Below are positions 20,488 through 33,100 of a stretch of 64,000 nucleotides of DNA, in pieces. Positions within the stretch are counted from its first letter, which is position 1. Each line of letters opens with the position of its first letter. The stretch comes from Hanleya hanleyi. Taxonomy: Eukaryota; Mollusca; Polyplacophora; Lepidopleurida; Hanleyidae. The position numbers were made by a program, and so were the translations under genes. The notes under the pieces were generated by a model that worked only from the letters and a program-made list of their open reading frames with translations, was not told the origin of the DNA and searched no databases. The DNA lies in contig JAVTVY010051649.1 of NCBI GenBank assembly GCA_036873755.1, forward strand, positions 62,001-126,000, read 5' to 3'.

Positions 20488-22653
20488 AGTCCGGGATGTT
20501 AGGGCATAAAAGGGACTGTTGGTTCAGATTCTTCCAAAAGCGCCCATACAATACCTTTTCGATTTTTGGCGAAATTCATTATGGCCGCCACCCGGGTTAG
20601 AGGTCAATCGTATTTAAAACAACAAAATGGCTAGAATCATGAATAATACAACTTTTTAATGTTTATCGGTGTCGGGGAATCTGATTCTGATCTTATTTCA
20701 ACGATTTGAGGTCAAGGTCGTCCTAAAGGTCATTTTGGGGTCAAATTCGTCATTTTTAGTGGTCATTTTATCGATTTTCGGGGTTGAGTAGCCCGAATCT
20801 GGCCATATTTTGACAATTTGAGGCAATATTGCATGTGATGTTCACGACAGAGTTCACCCGAAACAGAGATCAACCGGAGGTCAATTATAGGAAACACCAA
20901 AAGGGCTAGAATCACAAATAATACCGTAGGGTTTTGTGGCATCGGAGAAATAGATTCTGACCATATTTTGACGATTTGAGGTCAGGGTCACCTCATTTGA
21001 GAATTAAAGGTCAAAGATCAACAGTTGCTTCTAAAAACAATCGAAACAAGACTATTCAGGAACAAATGTTACTAAAATACTTCGAAGATGACATCTGCTG
21101 ACAAAATGCTATAGCTATGCCTCATTGACACCGGCTGCACCACATCCCTTGCTGTACATTAGTACGATGAAGTGTTCTATAAGCTTCATATGCACGGACT
21201 CGAGAGTCTCAGGATCATGCATGAGAGCCACTAGTGTGTCGGTGGGGTCCGATATTTTTGTACAGGCTGCCCAGGCGGCCACATCCAAGAAACTGTGAAG
21301 TCGTCTTGCACTCCGTTAAGCTGTGAAAGAGAAGTAGTGCCACGGACTTTGACGGACCAAGATCGGAACAGATGGTTTGGACTGGAATGCCACAATACTT
21401 TTTCCTGAGCCCCTAAAATCCCATAGTATGAATGGACACGCGGCTTCTTAAAAAATGTTAACAAAAAGGAGCCGTTCTCATTCATCAGCAAACAGATCTC
21501 CAAGACTGACATGAGCGGAAAGCTCCTTCTGTGTATCTGTTTTGAGTCCGTGTTCTTCAACAGGCGTTGTGATCTCACAATACTTCAACCGTGCAACCAT
21601 TCCGAGGAGGACACCAGGGTCCTCCTGCATCTAGCACATGCCACGGAGGAGGGTCATACAACAGCCTATGGTCGCACGATGGACAGCGATGTCCTGTCTT
21701 TGGAGACCCTCGGTCTATCGGAACTCTTGGTGGACTGTGACAAAAATATTGTGACATTCCAGTCCATACCATTTGTTCCGATCTCGGTCCGTCAAATCCT
21801 TTGCACTACCCCTCTTCCACAGCCTTACTGGGTGAGGCCCGACATAACAGTTTCTTGAGAGCGCAAGCCAGAAGTTATAAGTACCGTACTAATAATCATT
21901 GGTATATTGTTGCTAAAGCGGTCTTTGTATTGTATTTCGAACATTTAAATACACATAGCGGCGTAGCGGCATAGTTATAGCATTTCGTCAGCAGATGTCA
22001 TCTCCGAAGTATTTTAATATAATTTGTTCCTGAATAATCTTCGTTCGATTGTTCTTGATGGTAACTGTTGATGTTTGACCTTTGACCCCAAATGGGGTGA
22101 CCTCAAATCTTCAAAATAAGACCAGAATCGGAGAATGCCACAAACCTCTATGATATTATTTGTGGTTCTTTTGGTGTTATACCTACAATTGACCTCTGGT
22201 TCGGATGACCTCTTTCGCGACTCTCAAATGAAATATTGCCCCGAATCGCCAAAATAAGACCAGATTCGGGTTACTCAACCCTGGAAACCAATAGAATGAG
22301 GCAGTTTATATATCTTGCCCCAAAACCACTGATAATGGCAAATTTGTCCACAAAATGACCGTTAGGTTGACCTTGACCTCAAATTGTTGAAATAAGATCA
22401 CAATCAGATTCTCCGACCCCAAAAACCACTAAAAAGTGCTATTATTCATATTTCTAGCCCTTTTAGTTATTTAACTACGATTGACCTCTAACCCGGATGG
22501 CGACCATATTGAATTTCGCCGAATATGGCGGCCCTAGGGGGCGCCCGTCTTGGCACCCGTCAAAAATCGAAATAGTATAGTATAGGCGACATATGGGCCA
22601 AATTTGGTGTTTTTGGAAGAATGTGAACCAAAAAATCCCTAACAGCCCTGACT
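20488..22653. mobile_element. DNA element with ~620-bp terminal inverted repeats
   Basis: The left end (agtccgggatgttaggg..., then ggttcagattcttccaaaa, cgatttttggcgaaattca, a block of aggtcaaggtc motifs, and atgacatctgctgacaaaatg at about 21090) is matched in reverse complement by the right end at about 21965-22653. The termini read GGGATGTTAGGG and GGGCTGTTAGGG. The interior, about 21130-21960, holds decayed coding sequence. I could not fix the target-site duplication. The arms are diverged, so the copy is old. Confidence 0.75.
21511..21858 (+). pseudogene. Decayed element gene with HSEEDTRVLLH motif
   Basis: Reads NHSEEDTRVLLHLAHATEEG, then RTMDSDVLSLE. This resembles the HEEADTR-x-LLH-x2-HA...RT-x-DTDV motif of a protein family I remember from many repeats in cnidarian, mollusc and fish genomes. 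The acidic residues (EED, DSD) would suit a nuclease-like fold, but I do not assign one. The preceding in-strand sequence from about 21170 is broken by stops, so this is a remnant. The reverse-strand frame at 21231-21578 is considered a shadow. Confidence 0.45.
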
Positions 22654-22842
22654 ACACCCAAATAGCCTGCACAACCAGTCTACCCTTTAGAGCTTATTCC
22701 TACGAATATAACTCTTCTGGATTCGCACATTATGGCAATACGATATAGCTATGGAGGAATCTAAATTCGCTGTACAACACCATATATGCTATCTCGACAA
22801 GTTTTTGTACGTTAGTGTATGACTATATGCAATATAGTTTAA

Positions 22843-23242
22843 CCCCACCTGGCCCTTACACTCCCCCCCCCTCCCCCATCAAACCTTCTCCCCTATCCCC
22901 AGAACGACAAAAAAAAAATGAAAGCCGACCCTCCACGACTTTTCTGTTTATCATATTGGGGTCATGTTGAGCCCCGAGTAGAGGATGTAATTTATCATGC
23001 AGTTTTTGTAAAGAAAACAAAAAATAAAAAATTTGAACAATTTGACTGAAAAATCGACCAAAAAATGCCTGTTTTGAAGATGACGTCAGTGTGATCGAAG
23101 CGGCCATCTTGGATTTGTTTTACATTTTCTGACAGAGTTTGACCCAAGGGTACAGTGTGATAAGTTTCAGCCCCCAAGCTCAAGGGGTAAGAAAAAAAAT
23201 TTGGGGCCTGGACAGGTCCAAAAATTCCCAGGCCAGATAGGG
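22843..23242. mobile_element. piggyBac-like TTAA MITE, copy 1
   Basis: Flanked by TTAA at 22839-22842 and 23243-23246. Ends are CCCCACCTGGCC and GGCCAGATAGGG, near-perfect inverted termini beginning CCC as in piggyBac-type elements. The interior is non-coding: a C-run, a poly-A stretch, tcatattggggtcat, and a tgacgtcagtgtgatcga segment before gcggccatcttgga. It belongs to the same family as 49163-49866. Confidence 0.8.
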
Positions 23243-23246
23243 TTAA

Positions 23247-24028
23247 CAGTTTAGGTCTACATTTCCATACCTGCACCATGCCTTCAACATACATTACACA
23301 AGCGTTCGGTATTGTTATATCGCTAATGAATAACCAGCATTGTTTTTATTCCCACGTCTTTATTTTGTTATATAGTTAAATGAAGATCTATGTTCTATCA
23401 CAAAGATTAGCAAGTCATCAGTAATATTAGCATCCTTGAATGTTTGAACAGAATAGAATGTTATATATCATTATTACATGTATTTGGGAAAATTTACGTA
23501 GCAATACTTTTGATCTTCATTAATAATACTAATAGCGCTGTCAGTATTCGAACAATTTTGTATAAATAGCATCAATACTTTCTTCAGTATTAAACATTAC
23601 TGAATGTATACATTCCTACAAACCTTTGTACAAATGCAAACCCATACAAATAAATCATTCATACAAACTCATTGCCGGTGACATTAGTGTGATATTATAC
23701 CACGTCAACCGTATATTTCTGCCTTGTCTTTCTGTGCTTATCTTGGATTCGGTTTCACTGAACATTCGAAATTTCACAAGTGTGTTATCTGCTGCTAAGC
23801 ATATTGAGTATTAAGGCAATAATAGAAAAAGATTAATATCACAGCATCCTGGAACTACATCTAACCGTGTCACTGAATCTTGATTAATTATTCCTCTGAT
23901 AACCATTAACATTCCGCTGAACTTCTGTAAACTCCACAGATGTGTTGTCCATGGGATTTCAAAGGAACTTATTGATGTTGTTGGCAATAGGTCAAAGGTC
24001 AGGGTCACAGAGCCCAATGTAGTGCATC
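23247..24028. other. Unassigned AT-rich sequence
   Basis: At 23930-24020 there is a relic of a mollusc-type degenerate repeat (gggatttcaaagga...aggtcaaaggtcagggtcaca) that recurs in weaker form near 25130 and 25615. Otherwise nothing is recognised. Confidence 0.4.
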
Positions 24029-24029
24029 T

Positions 24030-24775
24030 TGATTGTATATAGACTTCACTTTTCTTTCAATTTGACGGAAATAACAGATGGCACATCATTTTTTGGACCT
24101 ATATATCTCTATAAAAATGAAGCGGGTCTTCGTGATGATTACAATTTTGACATCGCAAACTATCCGTTCCTGGACAGTAATAATATTCCAGTGAGACCTG
24201 TTTTTCGTGAAAACATATCTCGCCTAGTAGCATTTGCTAGATGCTATGTATATGTGATGATTTTAACAAACGCCTCAAGACATTATTGCAGAATCTTGTA
24301 AAACATGGTTATACCATCTTGTGCCTCCCCTCAATTTTGCAAAGTTTCCACAAATTTGGCGATATCTGTCGCACGTTGATAGCAATATACGAGCGTAGCG
24401 TGCAAGATCATTGACATAACGCTTAACCCGAGGCTAGTGTCTATAGTATGCACATGAACAGACAAAATCAAAGCGTGACGACTGGATACATCATTCCCTA
24501 ACGCATTTTATAACGAAAATTATATGGAACAGCGATACGGATTTGATATTTCGAACTTCATGAGGTCTTGCCGGCATCACTGAAAACTGTTGACCGCTTC
24601 TCTCTTGAATGAAATTAGCATATTTGTATCAATAATATGAGAGTCTTTTAATTTGGTGCTAATGCTGTTACTAGTATACGAATTAGGTCTTTGGATTATG
24701 AACGCGACATTCTTTAATGGACGACGGCTGAATATTGAATTCTCGCTATATAGCTGAAATATTGCTGAACGCGAC
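24030..24775 (+). mobile_element. Relic of an RT-encoding retroelement, 3' part
   Basis: Coding remnant reads LYKNEAGLRDDYNFDIANY and then ISRLVAFAR, parallel to 54145-54480 but with an internal deletion. It is followed by the same 3' tail (gtcttgccggcatcac, ggtctttggattatgaacgc). The tail here passes into gctgaacgcgacattaaacc and CT microsatellite. Confidence 0.75.
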
Positions 24776-24787
24776 ATTAAACCTTAA

Positions 24788-24836
24788 TCATCTCTCTCTC
24801 GCTCTCTCCCCTCACTCTCTCTCTCGCTCTCTCCCC

Positions 24837-24880
<44 letters not shown>
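24788..24880. repeat. CT microsatellite
   Basis: Imperfect, then pure (CT)n after a LINE/SINE-like tail gacattaaaccttaatcatc. Confidence 0.95.
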
Positions 24881-24883
<3 letters not shown>

Positions 24884-27180
24884 TATGTATTTATGTTTGA
24901 CCGAACAGCTCAATACTTTCCAGATCATGTATCTATTGATCTTGTGTTGATCATGTCATTTCAAAGAAGTAGATTTGTTTTGAAGCCAATAGGCGTCAAG
25001 TCTATCTCTGGTCTTTATTCACCAAACTTCTCAAAACTTCAAATGTGATCTTTCCATTTGATTCCAGTGGAGTATATTGTTTTATTATATTTTTTTGTTG
25101 TTTTTTTTCCAATATATCGAAGGTCAGCGTCACATAACCCAAAAACCGAATGTGGCCTGTCTAGATTGTATCTGAAGTTAATATTCACCGATTTTCTCAC
25201 AACCTCACATTTTTATCATCAGAAGTAGATGAACTAGAAGTATGAAACCTTAGATTAGACTAGCTAGAATACATTGGTCACCGCCGCCATGCTCGTGACA
25301 CACGAGGTGACGTAAATTCGCAGTAAAATTTAATGTGTCGTATTCGCGCAGATTCAAAACAAAAATCGAGTGCTGCATCTCGCGAGATGAAATGATGCTG
25401 GAATCCAGATTTGCAGCATATGAAATGTACATAATTAGTCTCACCCATGATACCTCAAGTGTCGTCTACGCATCTCGTCTTTCCTGCGTGGGGACTGCAA
25501 ATTCTAGTGGTGTAGACGGTTTGATGAGTGTCATTGCCGTCTATTCTAATCTAATATTACACACTTCTACTTGATTTGCTTATGGTATTATACAACTGAT
25601 TCCACAGAAGCTCAGTATGTCAAAGGTCAAGATCACAGCCCTCCGAAAACAAGTTCAGCTATGTCTGGCCTATTTTTAGTCGTATAGTTCACCGAATCCT
25701 GAACCATGTGTATTGCCCATGTAATCCCAAAGAAGCCTATTGATTTGACGTCAGTAGGTTATGGTCACACCAATTTTGTGATCATAGTTTTTGAGTTATG
25801 AGTACCAGTGGAGCCTAGAAATACTTAAGTAAGTATTCTGTGATTCTTATCCATTGGCCATCCCATTAAGGCTATTGACCACAAGATGCAATTATGGCTC
25901 TTGTGTTTGACGAGGCATTTGTGTTCGTTCATGGGTATTGGAATTTTGGGCCTACCCTGTCTGTAATAAACAATTTCTGGTTGATCAGTTTACAGGAAAA
26001 TTAGGAGAATGTGTGAAAAAGCAATAGATATCTTTTTCAATAAAATCATATGTAGTGTGTCTTGTCCGACTTTTGTTTTTATCGCTGCTAAACATACTTC
26101 GTTGTCGCTGTGAAAGTATATATTTTCTGGATTAATCTTTTTGTCAAAAGTTAATATAACAAAAAAATAAAATAAAAGCTAAACCAAAGCTGTGGTGTTT
26201 ATAAACTCTTCTGGACTTGTGCTCTGTTCCATTTTACCCCCAAAATCTCTTTAAAAAAAGATTTCACCCACCGTGGTATAATCTGACGTGGAGATATGAG
26301 TTAATACCAAACTGCTCTGTTTGTGTGAAATCGTCACCGAATCGTGACATGATGCAAAATATAGATGGACAAATTTGATATATTTGATAGGCAATAAATA
26401 CCAGATTTACTAGCCATATGCTCGTTGTAGTGTGTTACTATTTATCTTTAACAATTCAACAGAATCATCTACAGCTACGAAAGTAGCTAATATGATCCCA
26501 GAACATCAGCTTTGGCTGTATATAACGATGAGCATATTTGAGGGATCGTATAGCCATTTTGTTGGTAGATTTGTTCCTATAGAGCGTATAGCCACTTTGC
26601 TTTCATGTCTGGCTGTCTATTAAAGACTATGCCCCATGGTTAGGAGAGAAAACACGTGTCACTGGAGCGGCTGCCAGTATCATGTTAAGTAACATGGAGA
26701 AGTGGTATCTAGTCTCAGGTACCTGGTCCTGTCATTGCGGGGGGGGGAGGGGTACTACATAACCTATATCTCCTGTTTCAGCCCTGAAAATCATGGTTCA
26801 TTGTGTTCAATGTTTAAACCGTGAAACAAAATTTGGATTAGTAAGGTATTTTATTGGCATGACAAAAAGTCATTCTATAGACACCTTTGTACATTCCTTT
26901 TAAGTTATGTCCAGACAAATGATCACTACACTCCGCCAGTGGGAATACCTTCTATCCACAGCAATATAGTGACATTATAAATGTCAGGCCTCACCGGGCC
27001 TACCATTTACATACTTTCAAAGTATACAATATGGCGACTCTAGTCGGGAGAAATGGCTCACTAGAGCTAGTGTTTTTATTTCCAACACTAAATAAAGTTT
27101 GTCTATGTCTATATTGGAAACAATCTTTAATTTGATGAAATCTATTCAGTACATTAACCTTTAATATTCTTACCGTGTGC
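24881..27180. other. Intergenic or intronic sequence, no gene recognised
   Basis: Degenerate repeats with 'aaaggtcaagatcacag' near 25130 and 25620, a T-run at about 25090 and a G-run at about 26740. Several short open frames (25250-25574, 26432-26623) show no family motif. Confidence 0.4.
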
Positions 27181-27184
27181 AGTA

Positions 27185-30100
27185 ACAGATAGAACATTCG
27201 CTCTGGTACCACTGGACACCATTAGCCTTCTCTACACCTGACCTGCCCAGTAACCAGATATAAACAGGTAGAACATTCGCTCTGGTGGATCTGGACACCA
27301 TTAGCCTTCTCTACACCTGACCTGCCCAGTAACCAGATATAAACAGGAAGAACATTCGCTCTGGTGGCACTGGACATCATTAGCCTTCTCTACTCCTGAC
27401 CTGCCCAGTAACTAGATATAAACAGATAGAACATTCGCTCTGCTGACACTAGACACCATTAGCCTTCTCTACACTTGACCTGCCCAGTAACCAGATATAA
27501 ACAGGTAGAACATTCGCTCTGGTACCACTGGACACCATTAGCCTTCTCTACTCCTGACCTGCCCAGTAACCAGATATAAACAGGTAGAACATCCGCTCTG
27601 GTACCAGTGGACGCCATAAGCCTTGTTTACACCTGACGTGCCCAGTAACCAGATATAAACAGATAGAACATTCGCTCTGGTACCACTGGACGCCATCAGC
27701 CTTCTTTACACCTGACCTGCCCAGTAACCAGATATAAACAGGTAGAACATTCGTTCTGGTACCACTGGACACCATCAGCCTTCTTTCACCTGACCTGCCC
27801 AGTAACCAGATATAAACAGATAGAACATTCACTCTGTTGACACTGGACACCATTAGCCTTCTCTACACGTGACCTGCCCGGTAACCAGATATAAACAGGT
27901 AGAACATTCGCTCTGGTACCATTGGACACCAATAGCCTTCTCTGCACCTGACCTGCCCAGTCACTAGATATAAACAGGTAGAACATTCGCTTTGATGACA
28001 CTGGACACCATTAGCCTTCCCTACACTTGACCTGCCCAGTAACCAGGTATAAACAGGTAGAACATTCGATCTGGTACCACTGGACACCATTAGCCTTCTC
28101 TACACCTGACCTGCCCAGTAACTAGATATAAACAGGTAGAACATTCGCTTTGGTGACACTGGGCACCATTAGCATTCGCTACGCCTGACTTGCCCAGTAA
28201 CTAGATATAAACAGGTAAAACATTCCCTCTGGTGACACTGGACACCATTAGCCTTCTCTACGTCTGACCTGCCCAGTAAGCAGATATAAACAGATAGAAC
28301 ATTCACTCTGGTGACACTGGACATCATTAGCCTTCTCTTCTCTGGATCTGCCCAGTAACCAGATATAAACAGATAGAACATTCACTCTGGTGACACTGGA
28401 CACCATTAGCCTTCTGTACTCTTGACCTGTCCAGTAACCAGATATAAACAGGTAGAACATTCGCTCTGGTACAACTGGACATCGTTAGCCTTCTCTACAC
28501 CTGGCCTGCCCAGTAACTAGATATAAACAGGTAGAACATTCGCTCAGGTGACACTGGACACCATTAGCCTTCTCCACGCCTGACTTGCCCAGTAACTAGA
28601 TAAAAACAGGTAAAACATTCCCTCTGGTGACACTGGACACCATTAGCCTTCTCTACACTTGACTTGCCCAGTTACTAGATATAAACAGGTAAAACATTCC
28701 CTCTGGTGACACTGGACACCATTAGCCTTCCCTACATCTGACTTGCCCAGCTACTAGATATAAACAGGTAAAACATTCCCTCTGGTGACACTGGACACCA
28801 TTAGCCCTCAATACACTTGACTTGCCCAGCTACTAGATATAAACAGGTAAAACATTCCCTTTGGTGACACTGGACACCATTAACCTTCTTTTACATCTGA
28901 CCTGCCCAGTAACCAGATATAAACAGGTAGAACATTCGCTCTGGTACCACTGGACACTATCAGCCTTCTTTACACCTGACCTGCCCAGTAACCAGATATA
29001 AACAGATAGAACATTCGCTCTAGTGACACTTGACACCATTAGCCGTCTCTACACGTGACCTGCCCCGGAACCAGATTTTAACAGGTAGTAAATTCGCTCT
29101 GGTACTAGTGGACACCAATAGCCTTCTCTACTCCTGACCTGCCCGATAACCAGATATAAACAGGTAGAACATTCGCTCTGGTATGATTGGACACCAATAG
29201 CCTTCTCTGCACCTGACCTGCCCAATAACCAGATATAAAAAGGTAGAACATTCACTCTAGTGACACTTGGCACCATTAGCCTTCTCTACTGTTGACCTGC
29301 CCAGTAACCAGGTATAAACAGGTAAATCATTCGCACTGGTGCCACTGGACACCATTAGCATTCTCTACACCTGACCTGCCCAGTAACCAGATTTTAACAG
29401 GTAGTAAATTCGCTCTGGTGCCAGTGGACACCAATAGCCTTCTCTACTCCTGACCTGCCCGGTAACCAGATATAAACAGGTAGAACATTCGCTCTGGTAC
29501 CATTGGACACCAATAGCCTTCTCTGCACCTGACCTGCCCAGTCACTAGATATAAACAGGTAGAACATTCGCTTTGATGACACTGGACACCATTAGCCTTC
29601 CCTACACTTGACCTGCCCAGTAACCAGGTATAAACAGGTAGAACATTCGATCTGGTACCACTGGACACCATTAGCCTTCTCTACACCTGACCTACCCAGT
29701 AACTAGATATAAACAGGTAGAACATTCGCTTTGGTGACACTGGACACCATTAGCCTTCTCTACATCTGACCTACCCAGTAACTAGATATAAACAGGTAGA
29801 ACATTCGCTCTGGTGACACTGGGCACCATTATCATTCGCTACGCCTGACTTGCCCAGTAACTAGATATCAACAGGTAAAACATTCGCTCTGGTGACACTG
29901 GACACCATTAGCCTTCTCTACATCTGACCTGCCCAGTAACCAGATATAAACAGATAGAACATTCACTCTGGTGACACTGGACATCATTAGCCTTCTCTTC
30001 TCTTGATCTGCCCAGTAACCAGATATAAACAGATAGAACATTCACTCTGGTGACACTGGACACCATTAGCCTTCTGTACTCTTGACCTGTCCAGTAACCA

Positions 30101-33100
30101 GATATAAACAGGTAGAACATTCGCTCTGGTACAACTGGACATCGTTAGCCTTCTCTACACCTGGCCTGCCCAGTAACTAGATATAAACAGGTAGAACATT
30201 CGCTCAGGTGACACTGGACACCATTAGCCTTCTCCACGCCTGACTTGCCCAGTAACTAGATATAAACAGGTAAAACATTCCCTCTGGTGACACTGGACAC
30301 CATTAACCTTCTCTACACTTGACTTGCCCAGTTACTAGATATAAACAGGTAAAACATTCCCTCTGGTGACACTGGACGCCATTAGCCTTCTCTACATCTG
30401 ACTTGCCCAGCTACTAGATATAAACAGGTAGAACATTCGCTCAGGTGACACTGGACACCATTAGCCTTCTCCACGCCTGACTTGCCCAGTAACTAGATAT
30501 AAACAGGTAAAACATTCCCTCTGGTGACACTGGACACCATTAACCTTCTCTACACTTGATCTGCCCAGTTACTAGATATAAACAGGTAAAACATTCCCTC
30601 TGGTGACACTGGACACCACTAGCCCTCTCTACACTTGACTTGCCCAGCTACTAGATATAAACAGGTAAAACATTCCCTTTGGTGACACTGGACACCATTA
30701 TCCTTCTTTCACATCTGACCTGCCCAGTAACCAGATATAAACAGGTAGAACATTCGCTCTGGTACCACTGGACACTATCAGCCTACTTTACACCTGACCT
30801 GCCCAGTAACCAGATATAAACAGATAGAACATTCGCTCTAGTGACACTTGACACCATTAGCCGTCTCTACACGTGACCTGCCCCGTAACCAGATTTTAAC
30901 AGGTAGTAAATTCGCTCTGGTACTAGTGGACACCAATAGCCTTCTCTACTCCTGACCTGCCCGGTAACCAGATATAAACAGGTAGAACATTCGCTCTGGT
31001 ATCATTCGACACCAATAGCCTTCTCTGCACCTGACCTGCCCAATAACCAGATATAAAAAGGTAGAACATTCACTCTGGTGACACTTGGCACCATTAGCCT
31101 TCTCTACTGTTGACCTGCTCAGTAACCAGGTATAAACAGGTAAATCATTCGCACTGGTGCCACTGGACACCATTAGCATTCTCTACACCTGACCTGCCCA
31201 GTCACTAGATATAAACAGGTAGAACATTCGCTCTGGTGACACTGGACACCATTGGCCTTCCCTACACTTGACCTGCCCAGTAACCAGGTATAAACAGGTA
31301 GAACATTCGCTCAGGTGACACTGGACACCATTAGCCTTCTCCACGCCTGACTTGCCCAGTAACTAGATAAAAACAGGTAAAACATTCCCTCTGGTGACAC
31401 TGGACACCATTAGCCTTCTCTACACTTGACTTGCCCAGTTACTAGATATAAACAGGTAAAACATTCCCTCTGGTGACACTGGACACCATTAGCCTTCCCT
31501 ACATCTGACTTGCCCAGCTACTAGATATAAACAGGTAAAACATTCCCTCTGGTGACACTGGACACCATTAGCCCTCAATACACTTGACTTGCCCAGCTAC
31601 TAGATATAAACAGGTAAAACATTCCCTTTGGTGACACTGGACACCATTAACCTTCTTTTACATCTGACCTGCCCAGTAACCAGATATAAACAGGTAGAAC
31701 ATTCGCTCTGGTACCACTGGACACTATCAGCCTTCTTTACACCTGACCTGCCCAGTAACCAGATATAAACAGATAGAACATTCGCTCTAGTGACACTTGA
31801 CACCATTAGCCGTCTCTACACGTGACCTGCCCCGGAACCAGATTTTAACAGGTAGTAAATTCGCTCTGGTACTAGTGGACACCAATAGCCTTCTCTACTC
31901 CTGACCTGCCCGATAACCAGATATAAACAGGTAGAACATTCGCTCTGGTATGATTGGACACCAATAGCCTTCTCTGCACCTGACCTGCCCAATAACCAGA
32001 TATAAAAAGGTAGAACATTCACTCTAGTGACACTTGGCACCATTAGCCTTCTCTACTGTTGACCTGCCCAGTAACCAGGTATAAACAGGTAAATCATTCG
32101 CACTGGTGCCACTGGACACCATTAGCATTCTCTACACCTGACCTGCCCAGTAACCAGATTTTAACAGGTAGTAAATTCGCTCTGGTGCCAGTGGACACCA
32201 ATAGCCTTCTCTACTCCTGACCTGCCCGGTAACCAGATATAAACAGGTAGAACATTCGCTCTGGTACCATTGGACACCAATAGCCTTCTCTGCACCTGAC
32301 CTGCCCAGTCACTAGATATAAACAGGTTGAACATTCGCTTTGATGACACTGGACACCATTAGCCTTCCCTACACTTGACCTGCCCAGTAACCAGGTATAA
32401 ACAGGTAGAACATTCGATCTGGTACCACTGGACACCATTAGCCTTCTCTACACCTGACCTACCCAGTAACTAGATATAAACAGGTAGAACATTCGCTTTG
32501 ATGACACTGGACACCATTAGCCTTCTCTACATCTGACCTACCCAGTAACTAGATATAAACAGGTAGAACATTCGCTCTGGTGACACTGGGCACCATTATC
32601 ATTCGCTACGCCTGACTTGCCCAGTAACTAGATATCAGCAGGTAAAACATTCGCTCTGGTGACACTGGACACCATTAGCCTTCTCTACATCTGACCTGCC
32701 CAGTAACCAGATATAAACAGATAGAACATTCACTCTGGTGACACTGGACATCATTAGCCTTCTCTTCTCTTGATCTGCCCAGTAACCAGATATAAACAGA
32801 TAGAACATTCACTCTGGTGACACTGGACACCATTAGCCTTCTGTACTCTTGACCTGTCCAGTAACCAGATATAAACAGGTAGAACATTCGCTCTGGTACA
32901 ACTGGACATCGTTAGCCTTCTCTACACCTGGCCTGCCCAGTAACTAGATATAAACAGGTAGAACATTCGCTCAGGTGACACTGGACACCATTAGCCTTCT
33001 CCACGCCTGACTTGCCCAGTAACTAGATATAAACAGGTAAAACATTCCCTCTGGTGACACTGGACACAATTAACCTTCTCTACACTTGACTTGCCCAGTT

